A stretch of 64,000 bases of DNA, from contig NZ_JAECZC010000008.1 in assembly GCF_016056305.1 (NCBI RefSeq), positions 1-64,000 on the forward strand, written 5' to 3'. Position numbers and translations under genes: made by a program. The notes below the pieces were generated by a model. It saw only the letters and a program-made list of their open reading frames with translations. It was not told the origin of the DNA and did no database searches. Positions 59,969 to 64,000 of the stretch are shown in pieces (positions within the stretch are counted from its first letter, which is position 1; every line of letters begins with the position of its first letter). Source of the DNA: Amazonocrinis nigriterrae CENA67 (GTDB lineage: Bacteria; Cyanobacteriota; Cyanobacteriia; Cyanobacteriales; Nostocaceae).

Positions 59969-60775
59969 CTAAACTCCCTGAAAATTCAAGTAAATTCCTA
60001 TGCCTAATAAACACAAAATGAAAAACATTGACCACCAAACTTTCTGCGATCGCTCTGTCTCTAAGTTCTTTAAAGAAGTACCTTGGAAACACAGACGTAA
60101 GACAGTTTTAGCGGCTTTATATATTTCTTGTTGAGAAATCTTAGAACTGCCATATTGCCTGTCTATAAACAAAATAGGTATTTCACCAATCTGCCATCCT
60201 CGACATTCACATTGATGAAGGATTTCTAATAGAAATGAGTAACCATTAGAAACAATACTTTCTAGTGCTAGTGACTCTAGGACATAGCGGTGATAGCATC
60301 GAAACCCAGCTGTACAGTCATGGGATTTTAAATTGAGCATGAACCGCGCAAAAGTGTTTGCTCCCCAACTCAGCAATATGCGTGGCCAAGGCCAATTTTT
60401 GGTTCCTCCACCGGATACATATCTAGAACCTATCACAATATCATATTGATTACTTTTTGCTAACAAATGAGGAATGTAGCTTGGATCGTGCGAAAAGTCT
60501 GCATCCATAGTGCAAATCAACTGAGCGCCTTGTTTCATAGCATATTGGAACCCAGCTAAATAAGCAGTTCCTAGTCCTAATTTGCCAGAACGATGAATCA
60601 CATGAACCCACGGGTAAATATGGCTCAATTCGTCTGCGATCGCGCCTGTTCCGTCTGGGCTATTATCATCTACAATCAAAAGAGTTAGATTCAAATCTAA
60701 TGATTTAAAATGCTCAACTAGAAGTGGTACATTTTCACATTCGTTGTACGTCGGAATAATAATTGCTGTATGCAT
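59969..60775 (-). CDS. Polyprenol-phosphate mannosyltransferase-like GT2
   Basis: 268 residues. GT-A fold of the DPM1 type: IIIPTYNECENVP, nucleotide-sugar motif DDNSPDG (36-42), metal motif DADFSHD (91-97), and IGSRYVSGGG / CTAGFRCYHR / GYSFLLEILH. A C-terminal hydrophobic helix (WWSMFFILCLLGIGIYLNF) anchors it. It would make polyprenyl-phosphate sugar, the donor for the GT39-like enzyme directly downstream, so these two and GtrA form one logical module. Confidence 0.93.
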   Translation of the reverse strand: MHTAIIIPTYNECENVPLLVEHFKSLDLNLTLLIVDDNSPDGTGAIADELSHIYPWVHVIHRSGKLGLGTAYLAGFQYAMKQGAQLICTMDADFSHDPSYIPHLLAKSNQYDIVIGSRYVSGGGTKNWPWPRILLSWGANTFARFMLNLKSHDCTAGFRCYHRYVLESLALESIVSNGYSFLLEILHQCECRGWQIGEIPILFIDRQYGSSKISQQEIYKAAKTVLRLCFQGTSLKNLETERSQKVWWSMFFILCLLGIGIYLNFQGV

Positions 60776-60857
60776 AGAAAAGCATCCTCTTGGAGATTGG
60801 TAATTTTGAATTTGTATTACTTTTGGCAGAAAAATTTCTGATTTTTGAGTGATAACG

Positions 60858-61346
60858 CTACTGACTAATTACTTCTGAATCATTTTCAATTATTTGCCAA
60901 TTTTTTGTGGCATTGAGGTAAAAATTCCAAATAGTCATACAAATAATTGCGACTAACTTAGCAATATATTCATTGATACTAAATTGATAAAATAACAAGC
61001 TAACTATCAAACTATTTAAGATTAGTCCTACAAGATAAATAAGATTAAACTTGATAAATCGTTGTAAACGTTGAGTAATTAATTGTTGCTGTTGAGATAT
61101 ATCTGCAAATGTCCAAACATTATTCCAGTAAAAATTATTAATAATAGCTATTTCTGTTGACAACATAGAACTGGCAGTTAAATCTAAATTCCAAGAGGTA
61201 TGGAGTAAATAGAAAATACCCAAATCTACAAAAACACCACCAAAGCCAACTACTAAAAAGCGGCTCAATCGACTTATATCTATTGAGTTAAACCTTAATT
61301 GATTCAATCGTTTAATTAATTTATCTAAATTTAAAGATTGGGACAT
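60858..61346 (-). CDS. GtrA family membrane protein
   Basis: 162 residues from MSQSLNLDKL, four helices. The family pattern is FLVVGFGGVFVDLGIFYLL, NNFYWNNVWTF and KFNLIYLVGLILNSLIVSLL. GtrA-like proteins are thought to flip polyprenyl-phosphate sugars across the membrane, fitting the DPM-like and GT39-like neighbours. The start at 61346 leaves a 16-base gap to the upstream SDR; a longer frame from 61391 would overlap it. Confidence 0.88.
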   Translation of the reverse strand: MSQSLNLDKLIKRLNQLRFNSIDISRLSRFLVVGFGGVFVDLGIFYLLHTSWNLDLTASSMLSTEIAIINNFYWNNVWTFADISQQQQLITQRLQRFIKFNLIYLVGLILNSLIVSLLFYQFSINEYIAKLVAIICMTIWNFYLNATKNWQIIENDSEVISQ

Positions 61347-61362
61347 TGTATGTAATTCCAAT

Positions 61363-62172
61363 TTAATGAATTGATTTGATATAACCACCATCTACTCGCA
61401 GATTTATGCCATCGATAAAATCAGCTAATGGACTTGCTAAAAAGGCGACAGCGTTGGCAATATCTGAGCCATAACCAATGCGATTAACTGAAAGCGGTAA
61501 AATTTGGGTAATGTAATTTCTTTCAATATCAACCCAATCATCGCCCCAATCATACTGAACGGCTAAATCGCGTATATTTTGTTCCACTGGAGGGGTGAGA
61601 ATTGGGCCGGGTGTAACAGTATTCACCGTAATTCCTGTATGTGCTAATTCCTGCGCCAAACTAACTGTTGAATTAACCAAAGCTGCCTTAGCTGCGGCAT
61701 AGTGAGGCATTCCTAGTCCGGGTTGGATAGCCCAAATCGTGGCAATATTAATAATTCGCCCCCAACCTAATGTTTGCATGTGAGGAATGAAGGCATGAAT
61801 TAACCGCAACGCTGAGAAAAAATTCTGTTGAAATAATGCTTCCCATTCCTCCAAAGAGGCGCTTTTCCAATTAGAAAATTCCCAATCTGTGCCGCCTGCA
61901 TTGTTAACTAAAATGTCAATTCCGCCGAAAGTTTGCAGGGTTTGATCAACAACTGCTGTCGCACCTTCTATGGTAGATAAATCTGCGATCGCTACCATAG
62001 CTTTGCCCCCCTCTGTAGCAATTTGATCGGCAACACTTTGGGCGCGTTCTCGGTTGCGTCCATGAATCACCACTGTCACCCCTTCTTGCGCTAAGCTGGT
62101 AGCGATCGCCGCTCCAATCCCACTGCTACTACCTGTCACCAAAGCCCGTTTACCTGCGAGTTTGAGTTCCAT
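61363..62172 (-). CDS. Short-chain dehydrogenase/reductase
   Basis: 269 residues. Classical SDR: TGSSSGIGAA near the N-terminus, NNAGG, catalytic Ser in NIATIW-type segment and YAAAK. The C-terminus GINLRVDGGYIKS is standard. The Asn-Asn-Ala-Gly-Gly and SPLADFIDG motifs match FabG-like and sugar-forming SDRs; the substrate is unknown. An in-frame GTG at 62178 would overlap the glycosyltransferase stop (GTGA); ATG 62172 is also possible, so coupling is tight either way. Confidence 0.92.
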   Translation of the reverse strand: MELKLAGKRALVTGSSSGIGAAIATSLAQEGVTVVIHGRNRERAQSVADQIATEGGKAMVAIADLSTIEGATAVVDQTLQTFGGIDILVNNAGGTDWEFSNWKSASLEEWEALFQQNFFSALRLIHAFIPHMQTLGWGRIINIATIWAIQPGLGMPHYAAAKAALVNSTVSLAQELAHTGITVNTVTPGPILTPPVEQNIRDLAVQYDWGDDWVDIERNYITQILPLSVNRIGYGSDIANAVAFLASPLADFIDGINLRVDGGYIKSIH

Positions 62173-62174
62173 AA

Positions 62175-63377
62175 TCACCCCCTCCCCACAGCAGCAAGCT
62201 TGGTTGCAGCCAGATTTGTCAAGAAATCCTCATAGGGGGCAATTCCTAATCCCGACACAAATTTGAAGGCTTGTTTTCGGGACTCCTGGGAGATTTTTTC
62301 GTATCGTCCATAGTCAGAAAGTAACTCTGCAAGTGCCAATTTCCAAGGCTCAATATCTTGTTGTCCAATAATTGGCTGGTGATAATTGTTCACAATCCCG
62401 TTGTAACCTTGGAACACCTCAACCGGAAGCAAATAATCAACACCTAACTTTGCCTCTGGTAGTCCACCGACGTTACTGGCTAACACGGGAATTCCCCGCA
62501 GCATGGCTTCCACAACAATCAAACCAAAAGCTTCATCCCACAGGGAGGGAACTAAGAGAATACCGGTTTGAGCAAAAATTTCATCAATATCATCAACTGG
62601 TTGGAGAATTTGCACATTGGGTAACTGCTTCAGTGCTGCTACTTCTGTGGGAGTTGTCCCCCAAGTTAAGACTGCTGCAAATTCGACATTAGGAAATAAT
62701 TGTGCCAGTTGTAAAAAGATAGAAATACCTTTGACAGCGCAGGGATTGATTAAGGTGACAAAGCCCCGATCAAACTTGCCAAAATTGAGAAACGGCCCAG
62801 AACCATAGACAGGTGATGGTATGACAGTTGCATCCAATCCTAGCCATTGTTGGATATAGTTTTTCAGATAGTGACTGACGGTGATAATTCCCGTTGTTTG
62901 TTTGAATAATTCTGTACCAGCAGCACTAGGTAGCAAAGCATTAGGGCCACAAGGTAATTCTGCGGTTGAGTGGACTAGGTGAACAACTCGTGATGGACAG
63001 ACTTGCATCGCTGCTCTAGATAAGCTTTGTCCTGTATCTTCCGAGATGATCACCCAATCAGGATCAAATTCGCGGATCTGGTCAATTAAGTAACTAGGTA
63101 ATAAAGCAGGATCGGCTACTGCATGAACATCAACGCCCTCTAGGTGAAATACATCAACTTCTACAGCAACAGGTGTGAAGCTGATACCTCGTAATGCTAG
63201 TTCACGCAAAAACTCGCTTCTTGTTCTGGGGCCTAATCCAACTGGGATGGTTGAGGATACTACTACTCTACAGGTATGACCTTGGTTGACAAAGCCTTGG
63301 GCGATCGCTCGATTGGCTTTGGTGCCACCTGATAGGGTTGGAAAATAAAGGAGATTTTGAGTGAGTAAAATTTTCAT
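62175..63377 (-). CDS. GT4-family glycosyltransferase
   Basis: 400 residues, GT-B fold. The N-terminal domain begins MKILLTQNLLYFPTLSGGTK; the C-terminal nucleotide-sugar domain includes VPSLWDEAFGLIVVEAMLRG and PVLASNVGGLPEA, the E(x7)E retaining-GT motif. It acts in the cytoplasm on an activated sugar and an unknown acceptor. First complete gene of the - strand block, overlapping the SDR by a few bases. Confidence 0.92.
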   Translation of the reverse strand: MKILLTQNLLYFPTLSGGTKANRAIAQGFVNQGHTCRVVVSSTIPVGLGPRTRSEFLRELALRGISFTPVAVEVDVFHLEGVDVHAVADPALLPSYLIDQIREFDPDWVIISEDTGQSLSRAAMQVCPSRVVHLVHSTAELPCGPNALLPSAAGTELFKQTTGIITVSHYLKNYIQQWLGLDATVIPSPVYGSGPFLNFGKFDRGFVTLINPCAVKGISIFLQLAQLFPNVEFAAVLTWGTTPTEVAALKQLPNVQILQPVDDIDEIFAQTGILLVPSLWDEAFGLIVVEAMLRGIPVLASNVGGLPEAKLGVDYLLPVEVFQGYNGIVNNYHQPIIGQQDIEPWKLALAELLSDYGRYEKISQESRKQAFKFVSGLGIAPYEDFLTNLAATKLAAVGRG

Positions 63378-63389
63378 GATTATTAATTA

Positions 63390-63425
63390 AGAAAACGAAC
63401 CGCAGAGGCGCAGAGTACACAGAGT
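63390..63425. repeat. Dispersed CGAACCGCAGAGGCGCAGAG repeat
   Basis: Second clear copy of the repeat at 54925-54960, between the fifth Rieske gene and the GT4 gene. Confidence 0.55.
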
Positions 63426-63495
63426 AATAAGAGTTTTTTACTAAGTCTTAAATATTAAGTAATTAGTATTGATATAACAATTTCAATATTTTTGA

Positions 63496-64000
63496 TTATT
63501 TTGTAGTCAGCACTTTAGTTAGTGTTTGACAGGTATAGAACTGACTCGCCCAACGTCTATACTGCATAATTGGGCCATCACCATTACATAGCAAGGGAGA
63601 ATTACGATATATTTTGTTTTCTAAAATCGGGATGTCTTTTTCTGATTCAATGGTCAGTATTTCTAACATTTGACTTTCTAATTTAGAGGTATATATTTGA
63701 TTTACTGGCTTTTTAAAAGATGTTAGTTGGTGAGTTTCTACATAGTCTTGATCAATTGGGGTGCTGAAATTAAAGTTGATAAATTCTTGCCTAAACATTA
63801 CACCTGGTTGGAATGGTGCGCCAGGATAGAAATGTTGTAAAACATAGCCTAAACCATAGTAGGTAAATTTTAGTTCGTTGATGACTTCAGCGATCGCGCC
63901 TGTATCAGAGGTTAATTTGTCCTTGGTATGACAAAGCCAACGCAAGATTGCACCGTCTTGTTCAAAAGCTACGGCTTGGGCAGAATAAACTTGATGAATG
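63496..64000 (-). CDS. Rieske non-haem iron oxygenase 5, C-terminal part, cut by window edge
   Basis: The frame is open to the right edge, so the gene continues past 64000. The visible ~168 residues (IHQVYSAQAVAFEQDGAILR ... CNGDGPIMQYRRWASQFYTC) align with the C-terminal half of copy 3, including PILENKIYRNSPLL. The iron ligands and Rieske domain lie outside the window. It is separated from copies 1-4 by eight genes, so the paralogues bracket the sugar, methyl and radical SAM genes. Confidence 0.88.
   Translation of the reverse strand, partial: IHQVYSAQAVAFEQDGAILRWLCHTKDKLTSDTGAIAEVINELKFTYYGLGYVLQHFYPGAPFQPGVMFRQEFINFNFSTPIDQDYVETHQLTSFKKPVNQIYTSKLESQMLEILTIESEKDIPILENKIYRNSPLLCNGDGPIMQYRRWASQFYTCQTLTKVLTTK

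Noticed and set aside
41461-64000. Saxitoxin cluster
   Set aside because: Sterol-desaturase-like and Rieske proteins are reminiscent of SxtD and SxtT/H, but the Rieske type is KshA-like and SxtA, SxtG and the carbamoyltransferase are absent.

Overview
The window comes from a filamentous, very probably heterocyst-forming cyanobacterium (Nostocales). Signs are the many GCGATCGC (HIP1) octamers, short tandemly repeated repeats of the CAACTGA/GACAACT kind, a protein with the Mo-dependent nitrogenase C-terminal domain, a carboxysomal-type beta-carbonic anhydrase with its C-terminal tail, an HstK-type Ser/Thr-His hybrid kinase, and several families known almost only from cyanobacteria (DUF928, DUF2811, DUF2227). 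No rRNA or tRNA gene was recognised.

Layout. 1-7.3 kb: repeats, kdpA (K+ uptake) and, divergent from it, a histidine kinase/response regulator pair; then a DUF2227 membrane protein, an IS4-like miniature element, a Mo-nitrogenase-C protein and obgE. 7.3-16.4 kb: an IS5-type transposase relic, one 2027-residue hybrid kinase and a DMT transporter. 16.4-34 kb: housekeeping and small genes among dispersed repeats. These include two beta-carbonic anhydrases, YihY/BrkB and YetF-like membrane proteins, a two-repeat winged-helix-like protein, an aldo/keto reductase with a divergent AraC regulator, a YpfJ-type zinc peptidase, SDR, DUF928 and VOC proteins. Several genes here look broken or chimeric: an AraC/GFA chimera, a decayed MarR gene and an N-truncated membrane protein. 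35.1-37.5 kb: a CRISPR array of 24 repeats and 23 spacers with no cas gene in the window. 37.5-45 kb: an M3 peptidase, a haem-oxygenase-fold-like protein and two AAA_35-type ATPases separated by tandem repeats.

45.2-64 kb is the most unusual part: an accessory biosynthetic-looking region in two convergent blocks. On the + strand are an MFS exporter, a DegT/DnrJ aminotransferase, a fatty-acid-hydroxylase/sterol-desaturase family membrane protein and a membrane-anchored family-5 solute-binding protein. On the - strand are a Rieske oxygenase running off the window end, a GT4 glycosyltransferase, an SDR, a GtrA flippase-like protein, a polyprenyl-phosphate mannosyltransferase-like GT2, a GT39-like membrane glycosyltransferase, a radical SAM protein, an FkbM methyltransferase, four consecutive paralogous KshA/DAF-36-like Rieske oxygenases and an acyltransferase-3. 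All complete Rieske copies keep their metal ligands, so the region could hydroxylate, desaturate, aminate, methylate, glycosylate, acylate and export a lipid-like or small-molecule product. No core scaffold enzyme (PKS, NRPS, terpene cyclase) is visible, so the product is unknown.

Mobile DNA shows at several scales. Two MITEs with IS4-like ends (CAATACGGTTC) each have a perfect 10-bp target duplication. A third has an 11-bp duplication. One lies at the distal end of the CRISPR array. Families of microsatellites and hairpin repeats fill most gaps.
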